Shown here: in pieces, positions 12,701 through 25,300 of the stretch
How the letters are laid out: each line of letters starts with the position of its first letter
Position numbering within the stretch: position 1 is the stretch's first letter
Assembly (NCBI RefSeq): GCF_018446385.1
Contig: NC_055991.1
Span: 120,137,794 to 120,201,793 of the forward strand
Direction of reading: 5' to 3'
Length of the DNA stretch: 64,000 nucleotides
Origin: Zingiber officinale
Lineage: Eukaryota > Streptophyta > Magnoliopsida > Zingiberales > Zingiberaceae
Position numbers and translations under genes: made by a program
The notes under the pieces: model-generated
What the model was told of the DNA's origin: nothing
The model's input: only the letters and a program-made list of their open reading frames with translations
The model's database searches: none

Positions 12701-13266
12701 TTAATATTTAATGGAATTAATAACATAGGTGGATTTAAATCAATAATGTTAAGTTCCGCTTGCGATTCAAATCTAAACCATTAAAAACAGATAAGTTAAA
12801 TTTGGAATCAATGATGTTAAGTTCCGTCTGTGATTCCTAATTTAACTTCTAAAGAACACAATAGGTTATTTAAGGAAATGTTCGACACTTATACAAAATT
12901 TTTACAGTGGAACCAGTACGTTTTCCTAGGACTAACCAACACATCCAATGCTTCAACCAGGTGACAATGAGCATCCCAGTGGTCTCCTCGGACATGGTAA
13001 TGAACACCTTCACCCAAGAGCTCACCGAAGGAGAGTTCTTCCAATCGCTCATTCGGAAGCTGTTAAGAAACTTCAACCACTTGCAAAGGAAGGTAATAGA
13101 ATACATAAACCTAGAGGAAGCCCAAGCGGCCAGAAGAAGGGAGGTGTCGATCGAAGCTGCAGCAACACCTAAGAGGAGACTGTCGAGCAGCCATCAGCCA
13201 CCTAGGGGCAACCGATCGGGGAGATCACAATTGGACCACAAGCCCAGAACGCATGCCGTACAGTAG
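9751..13266 (+). pseudogene. Gypsy element 1 gag, interrupted by a solo LTR
   Basis: Codons 1-229 (9751-10440) align with the gag of element 2: EELD..IQ..AAKIVEQQ near the start, IPFHRALF, the VRDARKGKA block, LPKYY, and TLHQYTNDIKCRVFITTLS with HWFKRLPDGSI. An in-frame TAG at 10438-10440 stops it. The frame then runs to 10504, is split by a 2437-bp solo LTR, and goes on from 12947 (CFNQ..., FTQELTEGEFFQSLIRK, INLEEAQAARR). A zinc-knuckle-like CSIHQSPTHNTQDC stretch follows at about 13320-13365. Confidence 0.8.
10505..12941 (+). mobile_element. Solo LTR of the Copia family (2437 bp)
   Basis: It starts TGTTAGAGTG and ends CTAACCAACA and is the reverse orientation of the LTR at 1143-3574. Both sides carry the 5-bp duplication CATCC (10500-10504 and 12942-12946). 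Removing the insert and one CATCC joins the Gypsy gag codons without a shift. No internal Copia sequence is present, so it is a solo LTR left by LTR-LTR recombination. Two short open frames inside it (such as 12145-12492) look like chance. Confidence 0.92.
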
Positions 13267-13804
13267 GTGGCAGCCGATCGACCAAAGGCTGCAAAAGGTA
13301 GGATGTGGACGCGAATGTTTTGCTCCATCCACCAGTCACCAACACACAATACCCAGGATTGCTACGACCTAACGCCGGTAGATAGTCGGCCGCTCCAAGG
13401 AGAACGTCGTTGTCAGCCACCATCTCTTGATCGGCGACACCGACGTCGATCAGCCGGGTGAAGGGAGAAAGAAAGGACGACGGCCAAGCCATGCTATCAT
13501 CAATTTCAGAGGGACGATCAAGGTTCTGCCCAAGCCTCTGCCGAACGAAGAAAACCTTCAAATCGAGAGGAGGAAAACAGGAGCAACTCCGCTTGGGGAG
13601 AAATAGCATGATCGCTAGTGGGCTGACCGGAGTTGCTTCCGAACGGGCAAGGCGCACGCCTGGCGACCGGAGTTGCTTCCACGTCATTGGTTGCAGCAAG
13701 GAGGTGCGTGAGTAAATATAAATGTACCTGTATGAGTGCACGTATGTCTTTTGGATGCAGGGAAAATATGAATAAAACACAGAAGTTTTCCAGACTCTTG
13801 AGCC

Positions 13805-14170
13805 AATCGACAAAGTTAAAAGTCGAGCGGCGACTATAAACTCTTGTCTACACATTACAACCGTCAAGCGGCGACGTTAAACCCCAGTCTTCACCGACCG
13901 TCGAACGGTGACGTTAAACCCTAGTCTTCACCACAGTCAAGCAACGACCTTAAACTCTTGTCGTCATCAACGATCGAGCGGCAATCCTAAACCCTGGTCT
14001 TCGTCAACCGTCGAGCGACAACGTTAAACCCTGGTCTTCGTCAACAGTTGAGCGACGACCTTAAATCTCCGTCTACGTGTGTCAACGGTCGAGCAACAAC
14101 CTTAAATACAAGTTCGCGTCTTCAACAGCCAAGCGGCGGCTATAAACTCGAGACCAACGAAAAACGGCTT
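13805..14170. repeat. Degenerate tandem repeats of Gypsy element 1
   Basis: About eight diverged units of roughly 45 bp repeat the pattern GTCGAGCGGCGAC-TTAAACCC-TGGTCTTCGTCAAC. They lie between gag-pol and the antisense ORF. A related array with similar words is found at the same place in element 2 (35731-35920). Confidence 0.75.
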
Positions 14171-14447
14171 ATCCAAGTGAGTAGTACAACATTAATCGGT
14201 GGGCCACGGAGCCACACTTGAAAGTTTTTCGCTACGCAAGATGGTAAATTGTTCATAGTCCTACTCGACCCTGAGCGGCAATGCAAGGACAAACGGAAAA
14301 TAAAACAAGGTAGCATCGAACGACGTGACATGAAGAAGTTATATCAAATAAAAATCTTCGCCGAACGGGCAACCATTCACTAACACTTGCATAGTTTTTA
14401 CAAGGGCGGAAGGGCAACACAAAAAAAGAAAAGTACTCGGATCAAGC

Positions 14448-16014
14448 TCACTCGAGGTAGTCGAGCACGTCGTCGGGTAGTGACTTAGTTAACTTGTCCC
14501 GGCTGATCACCTTGCTCGTCAAGATGGTCGGAATATGACTGTCGTCCTTCATTTGGTCGAGTGTCCTATCAATCGCGAGGTTGACAAGGTGGAGCGCTCG
14601 ATCAGTGACCTTGCCATTGAAGGTGTCCGAGCGGAAGTAGGCCCGCTTCATGAGCTCAAACCGGTGGACTCACCACCCTGGTAAGTCTCGAGGGCCGCTC
14701 GAGATGCCTCCAACTCCACCTTCAACTTGGCGTCGAGCTAGGCTTTCGTTGCAGACCGATCGGCCGACCTGCCTTCTCGCTCGGTGTTCAGCGAGGCCTC
14801 TGCCTTCTTCAAGTTCTGTACCAACACCCGAAACTCTTTATTCTTGATTTCCAGGTCTTTGATGGCCCGAAGCTTCCTGGTATTGGCCGAGTGGATCTTC
14901 GCCTCGAAGGAGGTGGCATGTTTATTAAGCCGAGCTAATTGAGTAGCTTGCTTGGCACTTTTGCCCCTCTCCGCTTCCAACAACTCGGAGCTCTTATTAG
15001 ATCGGCCCTTAATTGGGCCAGTTCGGCGCTTATCTGTTCCACTTGCACCTATGAAACTGCTGATTGGCTGCTCGAAGTACGTAGTTGCTGGACTTCATGC
15101 TCCAAATAAGCGAACCTGTGGCACATGGCCAGACTCTCAACCCAGAACTGCAACAACAAGAAATGTCTAAGAGCCAAACGAATGAAAAATAAATATAAAA
15201 GCAACGTAGTGGACATTTGGGCGTCACTGTTAGCGAGCTCCCCTAGAGCGATAATCGCCGCACGGGCTCGGGCATCGGGCCATATCTGTGCAAGAGACCC
15301 TTGGATTCTTGTTTGGTGCTCGAGGGTGAGGGACGTTGGGTCGTCCGCGCTGCAGTATTCATCCGTCGACAAATGAATTATTGTCGTTATTTGCCTCTGG
15401 CTGCTCGGGCTAGAGGGGTCAGAAGTCGCCCTTCCGGAAGACCGGGATGCTGGAACCAGTCAAATGCGAGACACTTGTGTCACCGGCAAAGGTGATGGCA
15501 TGAATGCGACCGGCGATGCGCAAATCGTCCCTTGAGGCAGCCCAGACAGAGATGGTGTCCGGTCGAATGATATGGACGCAGGGAGTTCCACGACTCCCTG
15601 CTCAAGAGACGGAAGGGAGGTCTCACCCCGCTCGGAGTAGGGTCGGGAGACTACCGGTGTCAGGGTCTGCAGGGCAGAAGTCGCAGACCGGGAGTAACCT
15701 TCTTCTTGGCGCCTTTTGTGCTATCGCAGGGGTTCGTCGGAGGTGGCTGACTTGGAAGCGATTGCGATCGGAACCATCAACGGTCTTTCGGGCGGAAGGT
15801 CTATTGTTGCAGCCGCCGCATCACTTGCAGCTGTTCGGCTTCCTCTAACTCCGCTTCCCAATACTTGTGTTCCCTCCTCTTCGCCGAGCTGATCTACGTG
15901 GGAGTCAACCGGTTGCAGGCCGCGGCTCTCCAACTCGGCCACGACCACAACGTTAATCTCTGCGTCGACGATCTTGCATTTGCCGATCAAATACGCTCGA
16001 TTCGAGCTGCACAA
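14448..16014 (-). pseudogene. Antisense extra ORF (aORF) of Gypsy element 1, C-terminal part
   Basis: Minus-strand frames carry a coiled-coil protein like the aORF of element 2: 14983-14738 is rich in heptad Leu/Ala/Lys/Glu (ending TEREGRSAD, like TEKDGRSAE in element 2) and 14651-14448 is the acidic C-terminus (DDVLDYLE). An exon at about 15372-15215 and one at 15165-15060 (WVESLAMCHRFAYLEHEVQ) look split by a short intron. The N-terminal half found in element 2 is missing. Several frame breaks make it a remnant. Confidence 0.65.
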
Positions 16015-16015
16015 A

Positions 16016-16322
16016 AAGAGGAAAAATCAATTAAATTCAAACCTAGATAAACTTAGAAAATCAATAACAGTAGAATGATCTACCACATCTAATATTTTTA
16101 ACTAAAAGTAGCTGATGATCTTTAATCTCAAAATCTAAGGGGGGAAAACATAGACTAGTAGAAGTGCTATATAAATTTTAAGCCTTAGCTTAAAAAAAAC
16201 AAATTATTATTTTAAAAAAAAAAAGTGTAGAAAACAGGTTGTGATGTAGTTTGACAACATTGCATCACTCATTATTGCGATTTGGTCCTCATATGGAAGC
16301 TGTTCTAACTAAAACAAGCAGA
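16016..16322. other. Cytochrome c1 3' flank, no separate gene seen
   Basis: AT-rich sequence between the Gypsy remnant and the cytochrome c1 stop codon. It probably holds the 3' UTR and poly(A) site of the gene on the minus strand, but I cannot place them. Confidence 0.4.
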
Positions 16323-19300
16323 TTAGTTGACAGCATCCACCACTAGTTTTCGCGACTTGAAGACCGACCACTTCAAACGTCGATAATAGGCGGCTTGGAG
16401 AAGAGCAAGTGACAGTACGAAAATCCATTTGAACCCCATCTGCAACAACAAAACACCTTTGCTTGGAATCAAACTATAGAAGGAAAAACAAAATCTGATT
16501 CTGTAATAGAAGCGAATTCTTGGGAATTAGAAGATCCGATCATGTGAGTGAAGTGAAACTTAATTTTTCAAGGCATTTCGCTAAATTATCCTTGAAGCTT
16601 TTGCGTCGGAAAATAAACATCAGCAAGTATTTAATACAACAGAACTAAAGGAAGCTTGGGTAGAAGTGGATGGAACTAGAAATCCTGTGTTCTTCATGGT
16701 GGGTTTGATTATGGAATAACTATTCATGTGTTTAGTTATAAAAATGAACTCGGAATATCAATTTCTACCCAATTGTTATCCCCTAGTCATCGATCTTCAT
16801 AGTTACTAGTATAAAGAACCATTACCAGCTTTCTCTCTTCCATTTCTGGCTCTGCTGCCCAAGACAAGAAGGTAACAACATCCTTTCCCATCTGGAATAA
16901 AAACAAGCAACAGAAGATTTACATTAGAAGCAAAGGTCAAAGCTGGAGAATATCGACCGAAACTTTTGAAAAATATTACCTGGGATTCAGTGGCAGGAGT
17001 ACCATCTTCATATTCTACAGCACCATCGATGAGCATTTGGGGCATAGCTATTGCACCACCTGGGAAGTATGGATTATAATGCAGCCCATCTCGAATCTAC
17101 ATTTCCAATTACGATGTCATCAAATACAATGAAGAAACCCGAGATCCATGATAAACACAAGGACCATGGGATATTGAATATACTAAAGTCAGGTCCTAAG
17201 TTTGTTGATTATTTAGACATGAAAATCATATATGAAATGTGCATTGTTGCATCCTAGAAGTTGTATTGAGCAATTATTGTAACCTTACCGCAACACCAGC
17301 TGGAGGATCACGGTAACCAGTAAGAAGAGCAAACACATAGTTTTGGCCATTGTGTCGTGCCTGGCAAAGAGACAAGTAGAGGTAAAAAACCTCAATAGAA
17401 GGTGATCAAATTCGACAAAGCACTTTACCTTGGTGATCAGGCTAAGGTCTGGAGGATATGCCCCTCCATTTACAAATCTGGCTGCTTGTTCATTTGGATA
17501 TGGCTGCGGGAAGCGGTCACTTAATTTACCAGGGCGAGTAAACATTTCTCCTTCATCATTAGGACCGTCAACCACCTCAATCTCGGCTGCCATTGCTTTT
17601 GTCTCTTCTTCTGTGTAAGCCACACCCACAAGATCTCGATACGAAACAAGAGACATTGAATGGCAAGAAGCACAAACTTGCTGATAAACTTGATGACCAC
17701 GGCGAATCCTGATTGTAATTATTAATTTATTTCATTATGAGTGGATCATATAAGATGTACTAGAATTTCTACCAGGTTTTGTTTGCATAAGATGGATAAA
17801 TTGCATCAATGCTAGGTTCTGTTTCAAAGATGATTGTAGGTAGTTGAATATTAAAACCATAAGGCGCAAAAGAAAAATAATTAATCATTAAGGCCGTGTT
17901 TACTTGGATGGTATGGAACCAACATGGAGGTGGAGGCAATAGGAGAATGAGAATTTTTTACTCGGGTGAATTGATGAAAAAAGGAAATAAAGGAAGGAAC
18001 ACTCACTCTCTCCTTTTGACCAAAACTGATTTGTTCAAATGCGACGGATCGGAGGGGAGAGAGAGTGAAGCAATAAATATCATTATACCCTCTGGCCATT
18101 AGCCATGCATCAACATGCCACTAAACCATCTCTAGGCATCATTAAACTGCCAGCAAGATCATTGTCAAACAATTTCCAGTTGCTACCAAACCTATGTTGG
18201 ACCACCGCCAACCATCTTTCCAACTTGGAATGGAGAAGTTGAAGAGGAATATAGATGGAATTTTCCATTCCCTTCCCCCTTTCCTCAATCACAAATCCTC
18301 CAAATAGACAAAGAATAGAGCATGAAATGGCATTTGCTAGCTTCCACCAATATATTAAAATGTAACTCTTCAAAGTTCTTATTCGTCAAACTATAAGCAG
18401 ATTCAAAGAGTGCATCAATTATTTCATACATAAGCAGAGAAAGATCTCATTATGAAAAAGAAAACAAAGTACAAAACACGACAAGTGAAATTTGAGATTG
18501 TTCAACTCACGATGCATGGTCATAAGAACTAAGAATGCCTTTGTGAGGCCACGGATAGTTAGGCGCTGGTAAGCCATGTTCTGCTTCATCTGCTGACGTA
18601 ATAGTACCAAAGCTGAGAATACCAGAAATACTAGCTCCAATTAGCGCTAATGCCCTCAGTGACATCATGCTAGATGAACCAGCAGCAGCATCCTGCTTTA
18701 ATGTTGAAAAGAAAGACGGAGTCTGCATACAAAGGAACAAATTGAAACACCATTACTTTTCAATCCAAAAAGATACACAGAGAACCTCTGCTTCTTCAGA
18801 CAATATAAAACGAAAAAAGCAAATGAACAAGATGTCCAAGTTAAGAATATTCAATTATGTAGAAAAAAAAATTCAAGTGCAATCTCTCACTAGTTACTTA
18901 TGAATCTGGTCTTTTATCACGACAGATATTTACTAATAATCAACAATCAAACCCAGTTGGCAACGAGCACAAGTGAGATTGCAGGTGTAGCTCAGAGAAA
19001 GAGATGATACAACATATGAAGTTGTAGCAGCCCATCATAGCAAGGGAAATTCAAACAAGGCTACTCCTCTTTTGGTACTGATCATTTTAGAAGGCTGACA
19101 AAGGTTGTCTACCCATTATGCAAAATAAGACTGGGAGACTCCCCAGTTTGAAATGTAGATATTAGAGAACCTTCAAGACATGCCCAGATTTTAATCACCA
19201 GCAGTAGACATTAAGCTTTTTATAGAAAGGCCAAGTATACAATTTCATATGTAATTTAAGATGACACGACAAATCTTCCAATACCATCTCTCACTTGACA

Positions 19301-22300
19301 GTAATATCTGCCAAATTAGAAGGGGAAAATAATCCATTTAGGAAATTCCCCAAAACGAGTAGGCAACCACTGAAAGCACGGTCAGAAATGGCAATCAGAT
19401 TATGACTATGACAGAAAATTGAGGCGTGTTCATTATGAAAATGATGAACTCTCTATTGAGAAGTATTTTTTCTCTCAAAATAATACATTGATTCAAATCA
19501 GGAAATAAATTGAGCTGGCCAACTCAACCTACAGACAAAAGAAAACCAATTTAATTGGCCCTGCCTACCACCACTTTTGATCAATTGCCATGGTGAATTT
19601 GTGAAGTAGCAATCAACCACAAAAGTTACCAAAAATTGTTGAATGCTGACCAATAAAATGAAAAATTAAGAAAATAAAAGCATAATAATGTATTTCCTTA
19701 TACACCAGTCTATAGAGATATGCAATTTCTAATAGGAAAATCAACGGAGATCGCATCATTATTGATCCTGTCCGAGCGCTGAGTCGATGAAAACTGGGGG
19801 CGTGGCGCTCTCCGCTGCCTCCGGGTGATCTCCACAGTGACGTGGGCCTCCGGTGAACCTGCAACAAAGCCGGGCCGGGAAAGGGTTCCTGGCGACGACC
19901 CTCCGACGCTCAAGTCAGGCAATGGCGAGATGAAACAGAGGCAAGATAGAGAGAGACTGTGGCTACAATAGATAAGGAGAAAAAACCCTCTCTCCGTCGA
20001 AGTCCGGAGGTTTTTATATAGGACCTCGGAGAGGCGCGTGTACACTTCCCAAAGCATGCACGCTCCTCAAAGCATACCTCAGAATGGTTGTGTCAGAAAA
20101 ACGTGTTTGACGCCATACCGCAACTGTCCGAGCATATCTCTGCCACGACAGTGAAAACTTCCACCGTACAATCCTCAGTACGACTCGACCGCCGACCATG
20201 CTGATTGTCGGCAGCAGGTGTCTCGAGAATGATATCACTAGCTGCCCTTTTTATCCTCTTCTAAGTCTTTTGTCTCTTACTGGGCCAGACGGGAAGTCCG
20301 CTCGGCCTCCAAGGCGCTCGGGTGCGCATGCGCATCGGACCGGGCGAGAAGGCCGCTCGGTCACATACTCGGACGGGAGTGCGATCCGGTCGACCTGCGG
20401 TTCGGCCGAGCGGATAGGCCGCTCAGCACGATGGTTCCTCTATAAGGGAGCTTGTGAGCGTCGGAAGCTCGACCTGAGGTCGAGCTATCTACACGCCGGC
20501 CCAGGATCTACTCCGGCCGATCGACAAGGTGGCTTTCCCCCGCTCAGCCGGGACCTTGACTCCCCCGTGTCGTTGACCCCTCCCTATATGGGCCCCCGAT
20601 TCTTACCACCGGATCACGTGTCTTCCCTTCAAGTCTAGTCGAAGGAGGCTGCAAGTCCGACTGACTGGACCACTGACCTAGTGACATCACGGTCGCTCTG
20701 CCCTTGGCGTAAATATTTATCCGATCGGCACTGTGCAGTGAATGATGCCGCTCGGCATATCACCCGCCGACACTTGTCGGATACTGGTCTTACAACCGTC
20801 TGTCTTGCCGACCTAGCGTCAATCGATGCTGATGTCCTTCGGATTTCCTCGAGATTCGTGCAAATCCTGGCCATTAAGGCTGAGCATGCACCCGCGCCTG
20901 CGTAATGGATGTCATTAAATGCGCCTTACGGGATGACGCCACGTGGTCATGCAGCCGTCATCGCCTGCTCAAGCTGTCAGGCTCGAGGTGACCCCTGGCG
21001 CTTTGAATTTAACGGTTGGATGCGCTCCTCGGATCCTGTGCCCTGGATCGGACGGTTCCGACCGTTCGAGCCCAACCTTTATAAGGCCGCCTCCTCTCCT
21101 TCCGCCGCTTCCGCTTCATCGCGCCCGTGTTTTCGAAGGCTCCTGCTCTATTCTCTGGCGAACCGGTTCCCCGCCTTCCGGCCATTTGCTCTCTTCTCCG
21201 ACCATCGTTTTTTTCGTGGTGTCTGTGCTTCGTGGGCACTGTTCTGCTCACCTCCTCCGTCGCCCCTTTTTATTTTTCCTTTGCTTCGCATTCCGGCGGT
21301 AATGGCCAGTTCCTCTGCCCCCTCTCCTGGCCTTTGGTATCAAACCATGGAGAGTCAGTTTGATTCGAGGGATGCCTTTAGACTGGTTAATACATATGAC
21401 ATCCCTGCTGACCATAAACTCATTTTGGCCGAGTCATCCGACCGGCCACATGACCCGCCGGCCGGGACTGTTACCTTCTTCCGCGACCAATTTGTAGGTG
21501 GCTTTAGGTTTCCGATCCACCCATTCATCTTAGAAGTTTGCAATTATTTTCGCATTCCGCTCGGCCAACTCGTGCCTAATTCTTTTAGGTTGCTGTGCGG
21601 CGTAGTTGTGTTTTTCCGGGTGCACAATATTCCACTCAAGCCTCAAATCTTTCACTGTTTTTATTACCCCAAGCAATCCGAGATCGACACCTTCCTATTT
21701 CAATCGCGGATCGGCTTGGTCTTTTTTGACAAAATGTCTACCTCCAACAAGCATTGGAAGGAGCATTTCTTCTTTTTGAGTTTTCCCGAGCCGCCACCCT
21801 TCCGTACCCAATGGCTAATTTCGTTGCCGACTCCCCCCTACCTGAAAAGGTACCGGACCGAACCTGCCTTTCTACACACGGCTAATCTGCTGGCCGGGCT
21901 GAAGCTGGACATCCATAAGCTGTTGCCCAAGGGGATGATGTATCTATTTGGGTTAAGTCCGATCCGAACGCGACTTCCAAACGGCCCTGGTAAGAAATAA
22001 CCTTCTCTCCTTTTCTTTGAGTCTAACTGATTTTTTTTTTCTTTCTCGCAGCCGAGACCATGATGAAAGCGGTGGTATTCGGCAAGCTGAAACGCAAGGC
22101 CGCCGAGAAAGAGGCGGCTGCCGCGCAGGAGGCGGAGAAACTGGGTCTCACCCCGATCGGCTCTCACGAAGGTGAGAATGAAGAGGTACGGACGGCGGGC
22201 GAGGCATCTGCCGCTCGGACAGTCACCACCGATGCAGCTGGGGAGACCGCTCCCCCGAGTGCCCAACCAGCCACTCAGCCCGAGGAAGCCGAATCTGATG

Positions 22301-25300
22301 ACGATGAACTTCCGTTGGTCGGGCGTAAACGTCGCCGAACGGGCACCCCCACCCGCTCAGCCACCTCTGCCGTTCACGTGTCCGAACAGATGGACGATCC
22401 TCCAGCTCCTGCGTCTGTGGAAGCGTTGTCGTCCGACAGGACCCTATCTCAAGGAGACTGGCCTTCCGACCCCGTAGCGGCTCAGCCCCTTACCTCGCTT
22501 CCTCCAGCCCGCCGGATAATCAAGCAATCTCTTATCCGCTCTGAGCCGACCGGACAATCTTCTGCCCCATCTGCGTCCGCTCAGTCTACTCCGGGCCGGC
22601 ACAGGACAATCATGGCTTTGCTCCACCTACCAACAGAAGAATACTTGCAGAAGGCTGAATAGCCGACGAGCCCCGAACACTTGATAACAATTCGGGGGCC
22701 TCTCGCAAAAGTCTAGGAGGACGCCCGAGCGCGCGTGGGCGTGATGCCACCTGGGCTGCTCGGCAAGAGCTATCTGTAACAAACTACTGGGGTAACTCTC
22801 ACAAGCCTTTTCTTCTCATCCCCCGCTCGGTATTGACTATTCTTTACATTTTTAACCGAATCGCAGCATTGGGTGGAAAGTATAGCGGTCTGCCACCGCT
22901 TAGCTTTCCTCGAGGAGGAATTCAAAAGCTCAAGGTCTCTGGTGGGACTCCTCTTCAAGGCCCTTCTTATGCTGAGCTGAAGGTCGATCTGGAGAAGACC
23001 ACCAAACTGCTGGAGGCCGAGCGGCACAGATCCTCGGGCTTGCAGACCATGGTGGACCGATTTGAGACCCAGGTCAAGACATATGACAAGAAGATCACAT
23101 TGGCCACCAACAGGAAGAATCAAGCCATCACCGACCAGGAGGCAAAGAATGCTGAGGCCCGGGCGTTCGAGGTGAAAGTCAACGAGTTAACCGACCTGCT
23201 GACCACTGAAAAGGATGGGCGTATTATGAAGGCAAGCAAAAGAAATTTGGTCTTAGAAAATCAAAAACCTATAAAGGAAAACCCCATGACACACATGTTC
23301 GGGTTTTTAAGAAGAAAAAGGCTAAGCAACAGCATAAGTGCAAATGTTTCATTTGTGGAGAACCTGGTCACTTTGCTCGAGATTGTAAAAGAAAGACTGG
23401 CAATATTGCAAGAGCCGCTGTCATGGATCAATTAGATTTACCATCTGATTATGATATTCTTTCAGTTGATTTAAATGAACCTGATTCTGATGCAATTTGC
23501 AGTTTATCTGAGGGAGAAGTAGGACCAATAAATTATGCAAAATATGCCTTGGAAGACTTACAATGGGAGACAACATTTATGGTGGGAGATGAGCAATGTG
23601 GATGGCGATCACGAGTATTCGTAGGCGACACTATGAAGAACTGTCCACATAATTGGGAGGAAAATTCCATTATACCAGAAGCTAAGTATCTTTACTGTAC
23701 ATTTTGCAAAATGATTACAACAGATTCTATGAGGTTACACTGCTTAATTTGTAAAATGACAACTTGCCCATCATGTTCCAAGTATTATCTGCACAAAACA
23801 ATTTACATGAAGGAAAAATCATTCATACCTCCATATCAGAAACAGGATGAAATAATTCAAGAGTTACTAGACTACACGCAGCACTTACAAGCTATTCTTG
23901 ACAAACAAAAGGGTAAATCAATCTTACTGGAAGATACAGATGATTCTGAGAATGATATTTTACCTTTTTCTGAGGGTGAAAGGCGGAGTAATAATACTGT
24001 TACTTTTGAATTCTTAAAAATTAAGCGGTTAACTCCAACAGCAAGGATCCCTGAAAGGCGATCAGCAGGAGCAGCGGGATATGATTTATTTCTTGATCAA
24101 AATATCACAATACCTGCGCATGACAGAATGATTGTTTCAACTGGCATAAGTATGGAATTTCCTGATAATTGTTACGCAAGAATAGCATCCAGATCTGGAG
24201 CCGCGACAAAACGAAAAATTGATATTGGAGCCGGAGTTATTGATGCTGATTATAGAGGTGAGATTAACAATTCTAATGAATTAATCTCACTTCAAGCAGG
24301 AGATAGCATCGCTCAATTCATATTGGAGAAAATTATTACCCCTCTAATAGAAGCAGTGGAATCATTAACCCACACTGAAAGAGGAGAAGGAGCCTTTGGT
24401 TCTACAAAAAAAGAATTAGCATTCTCGGCGCCAACAAAATCTCTTCTAAACAGATCATACAACATGGAAATTACTTTTCATATTCCAGGAATTCCTGATG
24501 CTAAGGTACAAGCTATACTTGATACTGGTGCTACTAAATGTTGTATCTGTCAGGATGCATTACCAAGAGAAGCTTTTGAAGAGATAAATTATAAGGTGGT
24601 ATTTTCTGGAATAAATTCTCAACAGGAAACAAAGAAGAAGGTAAAAGAAGGTATGATGACAATTTCAAATCATAAATTCAGAATTCCATTTACCTATCAG
24701 TTACAGATGAACCTCAAAGATGGAATACAAATGTTGCTGGGATGCAATTTTATCAGAACTGTTGCTGGAGGATTGCATATAGAAGGCTCAGAAATTACTT
24801 TCTATAGAAGTATTACTACCATCAACACAACACCAGAGGTAAATACTTCAGCTTATGCAATTCCTGAATTAGAAATGGAAGCAGAAGAGTTTATTACCCT
24901 ACATAATGAACTTGAGGTTGGAAGAAAGGAATTTTTGGGGACAGTAACCAATTTTCATTTACAATTTGCACCAACTATTCAGCGACTAAAATCCATGGGT
25001 TATATTGGTGAAAATCCAACGTTGTTTTGGTCAAAAAATAGAATAGTCTGTAAATTGGACATCATAAATCCTGATTTAACTATACAGGATAAACCCCTGA
25101 AACATTTAACACCAGCAATGGAAGCAACTTTTAAAGTTCATATAGACTCTCTTCTGGCTTTAAAGGTTATTAGGCCCAGTACTTCTAGACATCGAACTAT
25201 GGCCTTTGTTGTTCAATCTGGTACAACTATAGATCCAATAACGGGGAAGGAAAAGAAAGGAAAGGAAAGATTGGTCTTCAATTATAAAACTCTGAATGAC

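Larger units (their letters stand above)
8971..16015 (+). mobile_element. Decayed Tat-type Gypsy element 1
   Basis: The element runs left to right: a truncated 5' LTR (to 9705), a primer-binding site, gag (9751-13266, split by a solo LTR), tandem repeats (about 13805-14170) and an antisense ORF remnant (14448-16014, minus strand). Protease, RT, RNase H and integrase are missing, as is a 3' LTR. The order gag - (pol) - tandem repeats - antisense ORF is the same as in element 2 (19763-42105), which supports reading it as one deleted element. Confidence 0.75.

Noticed and set aside
13202..13867. 221-codon minus-strand open frame
   Set aside because: It lies antisense to Gypsy gag and adjoining spacer, with no motif; a shadow frame.
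8971..16015. Target duplication and 3' LTR for Gypsy element 1
   Set aside because: I looked for both and found neither; the right end is truncated next to the cytochrome c1 gene.
20198..20638. 146-codon plus-strand frame in the 3' LTR of Gypsy element 2
   Set aside because: It is present in both LTR copies only because the LTRs are alike and GC-rich; antisense to the element and without motifs.
22833..23435. 200-codon frame joining aORF and virus
   Set aside because: It reads through the junction at 23220 out of the viral frame; a chance fusion, not a gene.
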